In this document: piece after piece, positions 42,704 to 52,405 of the stretch
How the letters are laid out: each line of letters begins with the position of its first letter
How positions within the stretch are numbered: the first letter of the stretch is position 1
Assembly (NCBI RefSeq): GCF_021403115.1
Contig: NZ_JAJSSH010000009.1
Span: 124,001-188,000, forward strand
Length of the DNA stretch: 64,000 nucleotides
Source: Sphingobium sufflavum
GTDB lineage: Bacteria > Pseudomonadota > Alphaproteobacteria > Sphingomonadales > Sphingomonadaceae
Direction: 5' to 3'
Program-made: the position numbers and the translations under genes
The notes under the pieces: generated by a model
Told to the model about the DNA's origin: nothing
What the model saw: the letters and a program-made list of their open reading frames with translations, nothing else
Database searches by the model: none

Positions 42704-43599
42704 CCACCCTGTTGGATTCCCCCGCGGGGGCCGCCGTCGAAAACACCCGTTCGGTTGGTCATCCTGTAACTTTCGCCCCCGCCGCCCTGGCCGCCTTCGC
42801 CGCCGCCTACCCCGATTTTCCTGCCCCGCTGACCCATGGGCTGGCCGATCATCCGCTGCTGACCGTGGACGCCATCGCCGCGCTGGCCGACCGGCTGCCG
42901 GGCGCGCAGGTCGAGTACAATCCAGGCAAATTGCCGCTGAGCATCACGGCGGAGGACACCCCCCGCCCCACCCTCTCTATCGCCCAGACCATCCGCACCA
43001 TCGGCGACAACGGGTCATGGATGGTGCTCAAGAATGTCGAGAGCGACCCCGCCTACGCCGCCCTGCTGGACGCGGCCCTAGAACCGCTGCGCGCCGTGGT
43101 GGAGTCCCGCACCGGCCCGATGGCGCACCGCGAGGCGTTCATCTTCCTGACCTCACCGGGCAGCGTGACCCCGTTCCATATGGACCCGGAGCATAATATC
43201 CTGCTCCAGATCGCAGGTGGCAAGGTGATGACGGTCTTCCCGGCGGGCGACACCATGCTGGTCCCGGCGGAAAAGAGCGAGGGCTTCGCGCTGGGCGCGC
43301 ACCGCAATCTGGTGTGGGACGAGGTGTTCCGGGACAGGGGCACCGCCGTCCCGCTGGAGCCAGGCGACGCAATACTGGTGCCGGTCAAAGCGCCCCATTT
43401 CGTGCACAATGGCGACCGCGTCTCGATCAGCTTCTCCATCACATGGCGGTCGGAACGCAGTGTGGCGGAGGGGGAATTGCACAGCTTCAACCGCCTGCTC
43501 CGCGCGTGCGGCCTGCCGCTGGTGCGCGTGTCCGCGCGGCCGGAGCGGCAGAAACTGGCGCGGCTGGGTTATCGGCTGATGCGGCGGCTGGTGGCCTGA
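42700..43599 (+). CDS. JmjC-like cupin hydroxylase
   Basis: 299 residues. The core is a double-stranded beta-helix with the iron-binding pair FHMDPEHN (His160, Asp162) and the distal His in KAPHFVHNG (His233 or His236), as in the JmjC/cupin_8 2-oxoglutarate oxygenases. The N-terminal 100 residues and the helical C-terminus (RLLRACGLPL...RLMRRLVA) are typical of bacterial members. Substrate unknown: such enzymes hydroxylate proteins, small peptides or polyamine-type molecules. It is coupled to the BioF2-like gene upstream. Confidence 0.85.
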   Translation: MTTLLDSPAGAAVENTRSVGHPVTFAPAALAAFAAAYPDFPAPLTHGLADHPLLTVDAIAALADRLPGAQVEYNPGKLPLSITAEDTPRPTLSIAQTIRTIGDNGSWMVLKNVESDPAYAALLDAALEPLRAVVESRTGPMAHREAFIFLTSPGSVTPFHMDPEHNILLQIAGGKVMTVFPAGDTMLVPAEKSEGFALGAHRNLVWDEVFRDRGTAVPLEPGDAILVPVKAPHFVHNGDRVSISFSITWRSERSVAEGELHSFNRLLRACGLPLVRVSARPERQKLARLGYRLMRRLVA

Positions 43600-43603
43600 T
43601 CGC

Positions 43604-44674
43604 TCAGCGCCGCAACAGCCGCCGCAGCCAATATTCCGCTTCCAGCGCCGGGCTGAACCGTTCCAGCCTCCACCATTCCAGCACCTCGGCCCCGGTGGAC
43701 AGCGACTGCTTGTAACGGTCTTTGCCCGCCAGCAGCGAATAGAGGTCATGACCCCGCTCCGCATAATGGCCGATGGCGGCGGCATGCGCCATGAGCCCCG
43801 GCTTGGCCTTGGCGGTGGGCGGTTCGGCAAAGGCGGACTGATAGTTCATCGCCCGCCCACCCGCCAGGAGGGTGACGAGATAGCCCAGCAGAACCTCACC
43901 CGCGGCGATGCGCAGCAACTCCACCGATCCATCTACGCGGCCCGTGCGGACGATCTCCGCCGCAAAGGCGCGGAAGCTCGCATGGTCCCACGCATTATCG
44001 GCGTGACGCCCACTGTTGAGCGCCTCCATCTCCGCCAGCCATGCCGTGGCAGTGGCGTCGTCGGGCGCGATCTCGACGCGAGCAACACCGGCATAGTCCT
44101 TTGCCGACCGCCTGATCTGGTTACGGCTATTGGCGGACAGGAGAGAGAGGTAGTCACCACCCGCAACCCGCACCGCGTTCAGATCCACATGATAGGCAGG
44201 CGAACTGTCGAGCAGGATGCGGCGGCGCGCCGGGATCGCTGCCACCAGCGGATCGCCGGAGACCACACCGGAGAGGCGGATCGCGCGCCAGTCGCCCCGC
44301 TGATCGAGCGCGGTGGCGATGGCGGTGGCAACCGCTTCCTCCTGCCCCTGACGACAGAGCGGCGCATTATATTCGATGAAAGCGCGGTCGGCATCGGCGT
44401 CGCCCGCCTCGTTCAGGCGCAGGGTGGCGACACGGCCCAGCAGCCGCCTATCCCGCGACCGCCCGATCAGCGCGAGGGCTACTTCAGCGCCCGCAGCATC
44501 CCGTACCGCCAGCAGCACGGGACGCGCGCCGGTCGCGCGCAACCAACTGCCGATCCATGTCCAGCCGGTGAAGATATTCGGCGCGGCCTGCGCCTCCAGC
44601 GCGCTCCAGCGCAGTTCGAGCTTAGGTAGGCCCGGCAGCGGCTCAAAACGGACGGTTAGCGCGGCGGACCCCAT
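43604..44674 (-). CDS. GNAT-fold acyltransferase, BioF2/FemAB-like (copy 2)
   Basis: 356 residues. GNAT/CelD family features: LRWSALEAQAAPNIFTGWTWI at the start, LSANSRNQIRRSAKDY (the family's basic helix), WLAEMEALNSGRH, and AKAKPGLMAHAAAIGHYAERG with LAGKDRYKQSL near the end. It is from a different subgroup than copy 1, so this is not a recent duplication. It is convergent with the cupin gene, 4 bases apart, and last in the run that starts with the MFS gene. Substrate unknown; exopolysaccharide or peptide acylation is the usual guess for the family. Confidence 0.8.
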   Translation of the reverse strand: MGSAALTVRFEPLPGLPKLELRWSALEAQAAPNIFTGWTWIGSWLRATGARPVLLAVRDAAGAEVALALIGRSRDRRLLGRVATLRLNEAGDADADRAFIEYNAPLCRQGQEEAVATAIATALDQRGDWRAIRLSGVVSGDPLVAAIPARRRILLDSSPAYHVDLNAVRVAGGDYLSLLSANSRNQIRRSAKDYAGVARVEIAPDDATATAWLAEMEALNSGRHADNAWDHASFRAFAAEIVRTGRVDGSVELLRIAAGEVLLGYLVTLLAGGRAMNYQSAFAEPPTAKAKPGLMAHAAAIGHYAERGHDLYSLLAGKDRYKQSLSTGAEVLEWWRLERFSPALEAEYWLRRLLRR

Positions 44675-44720
44675 GGCACAGCGTCATGTGGCGCGGCGAC
44701 GGGGGCGTCAAGCCCGCTCG

Positions 44721-45914
44721 TCAACCCGCCACGCACAGGCGGGCGTCGCTCCGCCGCTCGACCGCGACGGAAACGCCCAGCAGCATGAGGCCGCCCAGCG
44801 CCAGCAGGCTGCCCACCCAGCCGGTCGAGGTCCAGCCATAGCCCGCCGCAATCGCCAGTCCACCCAGCCATGGGCCGAGCGCATTCGCGAAGTTGAAGGC
44901 GCTGTGATGCAGCGCCGCAGCCAGTGTCTGCGCATCGCCCGCGACATCCATTAGTCGAATTTGCAGGATGACGCCAAAGCCACCGCCAAAACCGATCATC
45001 AGGACCGACAGCGACAAGGTGCCGATATTGCCCGCCATCGCCGGATAAAGGGCGAGCGACACCGCACTCCACAGGATCATGCCGGCCGCGGTCGGCAGCA
45101 TGGCCCGGTCGGCCGCCCATCCCGCGAACAAATTGCCCAGCGTCAGGCCCAGCCCGAAAATGCCCAGCACCAGCGGCAGCAACGCTGGTGAAACATGCGT
45201 CACCTCCAGCATGGTGGACGCAACATAGGTATAGACGGCGAACAGCCCACCGAAACCGATCGCGCCGGTGGCGAGCGTCAGCCACACCTGCTTACGCCGC
45301 AGTGCGCCCAGTTCCCGCAACGGGCTGGCCCCTGCTGCCGCGCGATCCTGCGGCGCGAACCGCCAGACCATAGCAGCGGTGAGCAGCGCCAGCACCGCGA
45401 CGACGCCGAAACCCCAGCGCCAACCGATAGCCTGCCCCAGCGCATTAGCGAAGGGTACACCGATGATCGTCGCGGTGGTCAATCCCGCCATGACCCGTGA
45501 CACCGCCTGCGTACGACGGTTGGGCGGCACCAGCCCCGCCGCGACCAGGGCCGAGACACCAAAATAGGCACCATGTGGCACGCCGCTCAGGAATCGGAAC
45601 AGCAGCATCCAATGATAGTCCGGCGCGAGCGCACTCAGCCCATTGGCGACCGCGAACATCGCCATCAGGCCGATCAAGAGAGTGCGGCGCGGCACTTTCG
45701 CGGCCAGCACCGCGATGATCGGCGCGCCGACCACCACGCCCAGCGCATAGGCGCTGATGACGTGCCCCGCCGTGGGCGCGTCTATGCCCAGGCTTGACGC
45801 GAAATAGGGCAACAGGCTCATGGTCGCGAACTCGGTCGTGCCAATGGCGAAGCCGCCCATAGCGAGGGCCAGCATCACGAGACCGGGATGCACGGTGCGA
45901 GGGGATTCGGGCAA
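44721..45914 (-). CDS. MFS transporter, AraJ/sugar-efflux type
   Basis: 397 residues with 12 predicted membrane helices. The opening MLALAMGGFAIGTTEFATMSLLPYFA and the GVPHGAYFGVSALVA and LPLVLGIFGLGLTLGNL stretches are characteristic of DHA1-type AraJ/YdhP-like exporters. It would expel a small molecule across the inner membrane by proton antiport. It starts just upstream of the second acyltransferase gene and may export a product of that neighbourhood, which is inference. Confidence 0.88.
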   Translation of the reverse strand: MPESPRTVHPGLVMLALAMGGFAIGTTEFATMSLLPYFASSLGIDAPTAGHVISAYALGVVVGAPIIAVLAAKVPRRTLLIGLMAMFAVANGLSALAPDYHWMLLFRFLSGVPHGAYFGVSALVAAGLVPPNRRTQAVSRVMAGLTTATIIGVPFANALGQAIGWRWGFGVVAVLALLTAAMVWRFAPQDRAAAGASPLRELGALRRKQVWLTLATGAIGFGGLFAVYTYVASTMLEVTHVSPALLPLVLGIFGLGLTLGNLFAGWAADRAMLPTAAGMILWSAVSLALYPAMAGNIGTLSLSVLMIGFGGGFGVILQIRLMDVAGDAQTLAAALHHSAFNFANALGPWLGGLAIAAGYGWTSTGWVGSLLALGGLMLLGVSVAVERRSDARLCVAG

Positions 45915-46017
45915 GAGCGTCTCGGTAAACAGGAGGAAGCAAGTACAGCAAATAGGGACACCGGCTCACTGTCGCTAATGCCTTTTGCCTCTTCGCAGTT
46001 GCGAAAACTGCATGTGG

Positions 46018-46626
46018 TCAGCGGATGCGACTCAACCGCTGATCGAGCCAGAGCAGAAGATGGCCAGCACTTACAAACCCCGCCGCCATCACGACGGCAT
46101 GGACGGCCACATGCGTCCAGCCATGGGCGGGGAAATCGAGGAAGGGGTAAGCGAAACGCCCCTCTACAGCGCCGCGCACCAGAGCATAAGCGAAATAGGC
46201 CAGCGGATAGAGCGTCCACAGCCATGGGTCACGCCGGGTCAGGCCGCCCTTGGGCGCGGCGACCAGCCAACCGAGCGGCGCCAGGACAGGCGTTGCCTTG
46301 TGCAACAGCCCGTCCGCGATCAACGCGCCTCCCCTCAGCGGGTGGAGACCCGTGAGCAGCAGCGCATAGACAATGCCAACCAGCAGGATCGCGAGAGTGA
46401 TTCCGCCCAGCCGTCCCGGCGTGGCGATGTCCCTGCGTCCCAACGCCAGCGCCCCAAACAGGATGGCCAGCAGCAGATTGGTGACGATCGTGAAGAAATG
46501 CACCAATATCCACAGCGTCGCGGGCACGGACTGTTCGACCGCCAACGTGGCCGCAAACTGCACGGCCAGCCCGGCCCATGCGGTGAGCGAGACGATCCCC
46601 GCGACGGCACCGGACACGCGCGGCAC
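46018..46626 (-). CDS. Pr6Pr family membrane protein
   Basis: 202 residues with six membrane helices. LWILVHFFTIVTNLLLAILFG and LYPLAYFAYALVRGAVEGRFAYPFLD are typical of the Pr6Pr family, a group distantly related to FAR-17a/AIG1 hydrolases of vertebrates. Its function in bacteria is unknown. It begins one base from the DUF4349 gene, so both belong to one operon. Confidence 0.85.
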   Translation of the reverse strand: MPRVSGAVAGIVSLTAWAGLAVQFAATLAVEQSVPATLWILVHFFTIVTNLLLAILFGALALGRRDIATPGRLGGITLAILLVGIVYALLLTGLHPLRGGALIADGLLHKATPVLAPLGWLVAAPKGGLTRRDPWLWTLYPLAYFAYALVRGAVEGRFAYPFLDFPAHGWTHVAVHAVVMAAGFVSAGHLLLWLDQRLSRIR

Positions 46627-46627
46627 C

Positions 46628-47449
46628 CTATTCCCTTGCCGCGAAGAGACGTCGACCGAACCGCCGCCACAGCCAGACCAGCAGCCCCGCCAGCACAGCC
46701 CAGGGCAGCAGCGTGATGAGGACTGTCAGGATAATGGCGAAACCCGCCACGATATTGGCCCAGCCATCCTTGATCGCGCCGATAATCGGCCCATCGCTCA
46801 GACCCGGATCGACATTCCCGGAGACATAGGTGAAGGTCATCGGCGTACTGGCCAGCTTGAGGGCGGCCGTTTCGCGCACGGCCACCGATTGCCGTTTCTG
46901 GTCGGACAGGCCGTCCAACCGTGCCTGCAATTGTGTGCGCTCAGCGGCACTCAGACCCGGCCTGGCGGGTTGTTGCACGATGCGGCTGCGCTCTTGTTCC
47001 ACGGCGGCGTTGTCCCGATCGACCGCTTCGACCTCCGCACCCGATTCCTCGCTGTCGATGCGTGCACCGGACAGCATGCCGCCGCGCTTCACCACCGTCT
47101 CCACGCCCGTCTTGCCAAATCCGCGCGCGATCTCCGGGGCCAGCTTCATCTGAAGCGATGCCGTGATCGTGCGGTTGCGCTGCACCTGATAGTCCATGCC
47201 GGTGATCCGGCAGCGCGCAGGCGTCAGAACCTCGCACTGGGCGGCATGCTCTTCCTGCACCATCGCGAGCCGCTCCGCAGGCAGGCGAAAGCCATATTGG
47301 TAGGTGAGCGACATACCAGGCACTCGTGTCACCGCGACATTGGGCATCAGGGCCTGCGTGTCGGCAAAGCCCTTCTCCTCGGCAGCCTCCGGCTTCCGCC
47401 CGCAAGCCGCCAGCAGCAACAGGGTCGTAGCCAACCATATCCGTCGCAT
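46628..47449 (-). CDS. DUF4349-type lipoprotein with C-terminal membrane helix
   Basis: 273 residues. The N-terminal signal ends LLLAACG, so the mature Cys (residue 16) is lipidated. The middle is a coiled-coil-flanked periplasmic domain (YQVQRNRTITASLQMKLAP, then LSAAERTQLQARLDGLSDQKR) as in DUF4349. A membrane helix near the end (IVAGFAIILTVLITLLPWAVLAGLLVWLW) gives two membrane contacts. Function unknown. It follows the transglutaminase gene by 71 bases. Confidence 0.8.
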   Translation of the reverse strand: MRRIWLATTLLLLAACGRKPEAAEEKGFADTQALMPNVAVTRVPGMSLTYQYGFRLPAERLAMVQEEHAAQCEVLTPARCRITGMDYQVQRNRTITASLQMKLAPEIARGFGKTGVETVVKRGGMLSGARIDSEESGAEVEAVDRDNAAVEQERSRIVQQPARPGLSAAERTQLQARLDGLSDQKRQSVAVRETAALKLASTPMTFTYVSGNVDPGLSDGPIIGAIKDGWANIVAGFAIILTVLITLLPWAVLAGLLVWLWRRFGRRLFAARE

Positions 47450-47520
47450 CGCTTCTCCCGCCCGCTTCCATCGGCACGCCTTGTTCTTTCACGACATTCC
47501 GACGAGCGCAACGAAAGACG

Positions 47521-50500
47521 TCAGCCGCCCGGCGGTATGCGCAGGTCGAGCGTCACGGGAAACTCACCCGCCCTTTCTTCTGACGGCATGTCGACCGGAC
47601 CAGGCGTATGACCATAATCCTGGAACCGCGCCTTGCGCCGCGCCTCCGCCTCATATTCATTGACCGGCACGATGTCATAATTGCGCCCGCCCGGATGGGC
47701 GACATGATAAACGCAGCCACCCAGGGACCGCCCGCTCCAGCTATCCAGCACATCGAAGGTCAGCGGCGCATTCGCCTTGAGATAGGGATGCAGGCAGTTG
47801 GCCGGTTCCCACGCCTTGTAACGAATGCCCGCCACGCCCTCGCCGGGAGTGGCGGTGGCCTGCATCGGCACGCGCCGGCCGTTACAGGCGATGACGTGCC
47901 GCCCAGCGACAAGGCCGGTGGCGCGCACCTGCACCCGCTCGGTGCTGCTGTCCACATAGCGAACAGTGCCGCCGATGGCCCCGGTCTCGCCCAACACGTT
48001 CCAGGGTTCCAGCGCATGGGCGATTTCGAGGGTGACTCCACCCGCCTCAATCGTGCCATGCACGGGGAAACGGAACTGGCGCTGCGCCTCGAACCAGGCT
48101 GGGTCGAAATCATACCCAGCCTGCCGCAGATCGGCGAGCACGTCGAGGAAATCGGCCCACACATAATGGGGCAACAGGAAGCGATCGTGCAGCGACGTGC
48201 CCCAGCGGACAAGACGCCCCTGCTGCGGATCGCGCCAGAACCAGGCCACCAGCGCACGCAGCAGCAATTGCTGCGCCACGCTCATCTGCGCGTCTGGCGG
48301 CATCTCGAACCCGCGAAATTCGACGAGGCCAAGACGGCCGGTCGGGCCATCGGGCGAGAACAGCTTGTCGATACAGATTTCGGTGCGATGCGTGTTGCCG
48401 GTGGTATCGACCAGCAGGTTGCGCATCAGCCGGTCGAGCTTCCAAGGCGGTAATTCACCAACCTCGGGACCAGGGATCTGCGCCAGCGCGATCTCCAACT
48501 CATACAGGCTGTCATGCCGTGCCTCGTCGATGCGGGGCGCCTGGCTGGTCGGACCGATAAATAGGCCGGAGAAGAGGTAACTGAGCGAGGGGTGACGCTG
48601 CCAGAAAAGCACGAGGCTCTTGAGCATGTCCGCACGGCGGATGAAGGGCGAATCGAGCAGTGTCGGCCCACCCATGACGAGGTGATTGCCGCCTCCTGTG
48701 CCGATGGATCGGCCATCCACCATGAACTTGTCGGCGGTCAGGCCGACCTGCCGCGCTTCCTCATACAGGATCGTGGTGATCTCCACCGACTCGCGCCATG
48801 TCGTCGCGGGATGGATGTTGACCTCTATCACGCCGGGGTCGGGCGTAATCTTGAAGACGCGCAGCCGCGGGTCGGGTGGCGGCGGATAGCCCTCGATACG
48901 GACCGGAATACCGGTCTTCTCGGCAGTCGCCTCAATCTCCGCGACCAGTTCCAGAAAATCGTCGAGCGTCTCCACCGGCGGGATGAAGATGGAGAGATAG
49001 CCCTCGCGCGGTTCCACGGTGATAGCGGTGCGGACCGCGCCGTCGATGATGCGCTGCTCGACCCGCTCCTGCGCGTCATGGCCACCTTCCGCCGCCTCGA
49101 CACGCTCGGACCGTTGCTCCCTTTCGCGAGGAGAGTGGGCCTCCGCATCGCGTTGCCCCCGGAAATCGGCCAGCGGCTCCCGCGCTTCGCTGGTATCGCG
49201 GGCATGGATATAGGGGAAATCGGACGGCGGCACATAGGGCAGCGATCCCAGCGGCAGGCGATAGCCCAACGCACTGTCGCCCGGCACCGCGAACAGGACG
49301 CCGCGGCGCACCTTCCACTTCTCGCTCTTCCAACGGGGCACCGCCGCCACCTTGCTGTTCCACCGCTGGATAGGCAGGACATAGCCGACCGGATTGGAGA
49401 GGCCGCGCTCGAACGCGCGCACAATGCGGCTGCGTTCCTCCGGGTCGTCTATCTTGGGATCGGTAGGGGAGACATTGTCGGGCAGTTCGGCTTCCTTGAC
49501 CGACCAGCTCAACGCATCCTCATAAACGGCATCGACATAGTCCGTCTCGACGCCCAGCGCCTGCGCCGTCGCGATCAGAAACTCCCGCGCGACAGCGACG
49601 CTGAGTTCCGGGCCGGCGGCCGCCTGATCCCCGTTCTTTGGCGGCAGGACCGATCCGGCGATCAGGCTCTGGTCGCGCCACACCGGCACGCCGTCGGTGC
49701 GCCAGTACAGCGAATAACCCCAGCGCGGCAGGCTCTCACCCGGATACCATTTGCCCTGCCCATGGTGGAGCAAGGCACCCGGCGCAAAGCGTTCGCGCAG
49801 GCGGCGGATCAACTGGTCGGCGTAGAGCGCCTTGGTCGGGCCGACCGCATCGCCGTTCCATTCGGGCGCTTCCGGGTCATCCGCAGCGACGAAGGTCGGT
49901 TCTCCGCCCGTCGTCAGCCGCACATCCTGCGCGATCAGGTCGGCCTCCACCCGGTCGCCCAAGGCGAGCAGCGCCTCCCAACGGCTGTCGGTGAAAGGCT
50001 TGGTGATCCGCACCGCCTCGGCAATGCGGGATACGGACATCTCAAACTCGAAATTGACTTCCGCATAGTCGGCAACGCCGGTAATGGGCGCGGCGGAACG
50101 ATAGTGCGGCGTCGCGGCGAGCGGGATATGCCCCTCCCCCGCAAACATGCCGGACGTGGCGTCGAGCGCGATCCAGCCCGCGCCCGGCACATAGGCTTCC
50201 GCCCAGGCGTGGAGATCGCACACGTCCTGCGTCACGCCCTTGGGGCCTTCCACCGGCTCCACATCCGCCACTAGCTGGATCGAATAGCCGGACACAAAGC
50301 GCGCGGCGAAACCGAGACGGCGCAGAAGCTGGACGAGTAACCAGGCAGAATCGCGGCAGGATCCGGTGCCGACCTCCAGAGTCTCCTCCGGCGTCTGCAC
50401 GCCCGTCTCCATGCGGATGACATAGCCGATATATTGCTGGACCCGGCTGTTCACATGGACAAGGAAATCCACCGTTCGCCCCCGGAAACCGGCCATTTCG

Positions 50501-50892
50501 GCGACCAGCGCGTCGAAACGCGCACCCTGCGGCTCCAGCCCATGATAAGCGGCCAGATCGGACGCGATCACCTCGTCATAGGCGAAGGGATAATCCTCCG
50601 CGTAAGGCTCCACGAAGAAATCGAACGGATTGATAACCGCCATGTCGGCCAGCAGGTCGACCTCGATCGAAAAATGATCGACCGGATCGGGGAAGACCAC
50701 CCGCGCCAGCCAGTTGCCATGCGGGTCCTGCTGCCAGTTCAGGAAATGGTTCGCAGGCTCTATCTTGAGCGCATAATTGGGGATTTTCGTGCGGCTGTGC
50801 GGCGCGGGCCGCAGGCGAATGACCTGTGGGCCAAGCCGGATAAGCCGGTCATAGCGGTAGGCCGTCTTGTGGTGCAACGCGGCTGTAATCAT
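47521..50892 (-). CDS. Transglutaminase-DUF2126 fusion protein (COG4196-type)
   Basis: 1123 residues from ATG 50892 (a TTG at 50922 is possible). The first 250 residues are a bacterial transglutaminase domain with Cys179 ([12 protein letters not shown]), His228 ([10 protein letters not shown]) and Asp244 (ALDATSG). The remaining 870 residues are DUF2126, which has been proposed in the literature on amidoligases to be a glutamine-synthetase/GCS-like ligase. Known relatives sit next to a circularly permuted ATP-grasp gene and an alpha-E gene; neither is visible here. No signal peptide, so cytoplasmic. It begins a run of same-strand genes through the MFS gene. Confidence 0.85.
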   Translation of the reverse strand: MITAALHHKTAYRYDRLIRLGPQVIRLRPAPHSRTKIPNYALKIEPANHFLNWQQDPHGNWLARVVFPDPVDHFSIEVDLLADMAVINPFDFFVEPYAEDYPFAYDEVIASDLAAYHGLEPQGARFDALVAEMAGFRGRTVDFLVHVNSRVQQYIGYVIRMETGVQTPEETLEVGTGSCRDSAWLLVQLLRRLGFAARFVSGYSIQLVADVEPVEGPKGVTQDVCDLHAWAEAYVPGAGWIALDATSGMFAGEGHIPLAATPHYRSAAPITGVADYAEVNFEFEMSVSRIAEAVRITKPFTDSRWEALLALGDRVEADLIAQDVRLTTGGEPTFVAADDPEAPEWNGDAVGPTKALYADQLIRRLRERFAPGALLHHGQGKWYPGESLPRWGYSLYWRTDGVPVWRDQSLIAGSVLPPKNGDQAAAGPELSVAVAREFLIATAQALGVETDYVDAVYEDALSWSVKEAELPDNVSPTDPKIDDPEERSRIVRAFERGLSNPVGYVLPIQRWNSKVAAVPRWKSEKWKVRRGVLFAVPGDSALGYRLPLGSLPYVPPSDFPYIHARDTSEAREPLADFRGQRDAEAHSPREREQRSERVEAAEGGHDAQERVEQRIIDGAVRTAITVEPREGYLSIFIPPVETLDDFLELVAEIEATAEKTGIPVRIEGYPPPPDPRLRVFKITPDPGVIEVNIHPATTWRESVEITTILYEEARQVGLTADKFMVDGRSIGTGGGNHLVMGGPTLLDSPFIRRADMLKSLVLFWQRHPSLSYLFSGLFIGPTSQAPRIDEARHDSLYELEIALAQIPGPEVGELPPWKLDRLMRNLLVDTTGNTHRTEICIDKLFSPDGPTGRLGLVEFRGFEMPPDAQMSVAQQLLLRALVAWFWRDPQQGRLVRWGTSLHDRFLLPHYVWADFLDVLADLRQAGYDFDPAWFEAQRQFRFPVHGTIEAGGVTLEIAHALEPWNVLGETGAIGGTVRYVDSSTERVQVRATGLVAGRHVIACNGRRVPMQATATPGEGVAGIRYKAWEPANCLHPYLKANAPLTFDVLDSWSGRSLGGCVYHVAHPGGRNYDIVPVNEYEAEARRKARFQDYGHTPGPVDMPSEERAGEFPVTLDLRIPPGG

Positions 50893-50966
50893 ATCCGCAT
50901 CAAACGGCGATCCTTGTTGCAATGCAACACAAATCTGCGGCTACCTGAAATGGGCCGTCATTCGCC

Positions 50967-51656
50967 CTATCCCATACGCCGCCCTGCCCAGATGACCCGG
51001 CCGACGATCGCCACGCTGTCCGGGTCTACATCGTCCCAGTCCGGGTAGGCGGGATTATCGCTACGCACAGAGAAACGGTCACGGCGCAGCGTCATGGCGA
51101 CCCGCTTCACCATCAGTGCATCGTCGAGGCGCAGCACATATATGCCATCGCGCAGCCGGTCCGCGCCATCACTGCGATCCACCATGATATCGTCGCCGTG
51201 ACCCAGCGTCGGGGCCATCGACTCGCCGTCGACACGAATGATCGACAGGCTGTCGGGCCGCCCGCCCAGATCGCGCAACCAACGCGGGCTGAACGCAATG
51301 GCGTCCGCCGCCGCTTCATCTTCATCCAGCGACCCAGCCCCTGCCGACGCGCCGAGCGGCAGGCGGGGCACGACCACCAATTCCCGACCGGGAGGATATT
51401 TCCTATTTCCGGCGGTGAGCGCAGGCCGGACCGCAGGCACCCCCCCGTCCCTTCCCCCCAGCAGGCTCTCCTCCACGCCTAGGAAACGCGCGATCCTGCG
51501 GCGATCCTCCTCATCCAGCTTTCGCGGCGTACCCCGCTTAACATATTGCTGAATATAAGCAGAATTGCGCCCCAGCAGTGCTGACAGGGCACCATAGCTG
51601 GTCCCTTTCTCGCGGATCAGCCGGTCCAGCACGTCGCGGGGCGATGTGTCATCCAT
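50967..51656 (-). CDS. S24/LexA-like self-cleaving repressor
   Basis: 229 residues. The N-terminal HTH (SYGALSALLGRNSAYIQQYVKRG) is followed by a linker and an S24 peptidase domain with the catalytic Ser in DGESMAPT and Lys in LMVKRVAM. An Ala-Gly pair that could be cut (SAGAG) lies in the linker. The usual mode is repression relieved by self-cleavage after RecA activation, but not all S24 regulators are RecA-dependent. The ATG sits only 7 bases after a -10 element, so the mRNA may be leaderless. Divergent from two small genes; no phage genes nearby. Confidence 0.85.
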   Translation of the reverse strand: MDDTSPRDVLDRLIREKGTSYGALSALLGRNSAYIQQYVKRGTPRKLDEEDRRRIARFLGVEESLLGGRDGGVPAVRPALTAGNRKYPPGRELVVVPRLPLGASAGAGSLDEDEAAADAIAFSPRWLRDLGGRPDSLSIIRVDGESMAPTLGHGDDIMVDRSDGADRLRDGIYVLRLDDALMVKRVAMTLRRDRFSVRSDNPAYPDWDDVDPDSVAIVGRVIWAGRRMG

Positions 51657-51659
51657 AAT

Positions 51660-51711
51660 GGAACATATAGGATAGGATTTTTCCTAGACAAGTAGGATTT
51701 GATAGAGAACA
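51660..51711. promoter_or_regulatory. Palindromic operator and promoter between S24 repressor and its divergent genes
   Basis: TAGGATTTTTCCTA (51673-51686) is a perfect palindrome. Additional TAGGA half-sites lie at 51668-51672 and 51692-51697, an array typical of a dimeric repressor operator. On the minus strand TTGTCT and TATATG with a 16-base spacer flank the palindrome, so a repressor bound there would block the S24 promoter. A similar AGGA-N4-TCCT site lies inside the S24 gene near 51393-51404. Confidence 0.65.
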
Positions 51712-51752
51712 AAAAAGGAACATTTTGATTCGAGCGAACGGAGGCGCGCGCC

Positions 51753-51995
51753 ATGACCATCTTGAGAACCGTCGAAATCTTCCTGCGACAGACGGGCATG
51801 GCGCCGACCCGTTTCGGGCGGGAAGCGGTGCGCGATCCCCGCATCGTGCTGGACATGCGCAACGGGCGGGAACCGTCGGAACGCATGTGCCGCCGCCTGC
51901 GCCACTTCATCGCCACCCATGGCGACTGGCAACCGCCGGTGCGGACAGCCGTCCGAAAGGCCACGCCCATCCAGAATCAGGGAGCACAGGCATGA
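51753..51995 (+). CDS. Small HTH-like hypothetical protein
   Basis: 80 residues. ILRTVEIFLRQTGMAPTRFGREAVRDPRIVLDMRNGREPSERM looks like a one-domain helix-turn-helix, as in Cro-type or XRE proteins, though the family is not named with certainty. The ATG follows a CGGAGG ribosome site (51738-51743). It reads away from the S24 repressor and would be under the same operator. Its stop overlaps the start of the next gene (ATGA). Confidence 0.65.
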   Translation: MTILRTVEIFLRQTGMAPTRFGREAVRDPRIVLDMRNGREPSERMCRRLRHFIATHGDWQPPVRTAVRKATPIQNQGAQA

Positions 51996-52393
51996 ACGCG
52001 CGCGCAATCTTCCCGGCGACAAAGATGAAAGCCTATCGTCTCGCTCGCCGCAACGACGCGATCAAGCCCAGTTCGCCCCGCCCGATGCGCCGCGATTGCC
52101 ATGGCCGCCTGCTGACCGCGCTGGTCGAAATGGCGGGACCGGGCAGCGAAACGATCGACAGCCACATCACCGGATGGGCCAGCGCCACGTTCGTCGGTGC
52201 GCGCCATGGTGTGACACTGGTGATTCGGGGGGATAATGTGGAGGTCCGCGCCGCGGCGCTGCGCCAGTCCCTGCCGGACGCGGAATTCGCCCTGGCCGGT
52301 CATATCGTCGCCGACCTGTCCGTCGATCATTGTAGTGCGGACGACGATGTCTGGTTGCTGACACTCTCCATCCTCACCATCGAAGCATGGTGA
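51992..52393 (+). CDS. Conserved-looking hypothetical protein
   Basis: 133 residues, translationally coupled to the small HTH-like gene by ATGA. The N-terminus is basic (KAYRLARRNDAIKPSSPRP), followed by an alternating alpha/beta pattern (CHGRLLTALVEMAG, HGVTLVIRGDNVE, FALAGHIVADLSVD). I do not recognise the family. As the second gene of the S24-controlled unit it may be a target of that repressor, possibly a stress-induced product. Confidence 0.6.
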   Translation: MNARAIFPATKMKAYRLARRNDAIKPSSPRPMRRDCHGRLLTALVEMAGPGSETIDSHITGWASATFVGARHGVTLVIRGDNVEVRAAALRQSLPDAEFALAGHIVADLSVDHCSADDDVWLLTLSILTIEAW

Positions 52394-52405
52394 GGCGACG
52401 AAAGG

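Noticed and set aside
50967..52393. Prophage immunity region
   Set aside because: Only a repressor and two small genes are present; no integrase, structural or lysis genes follow.
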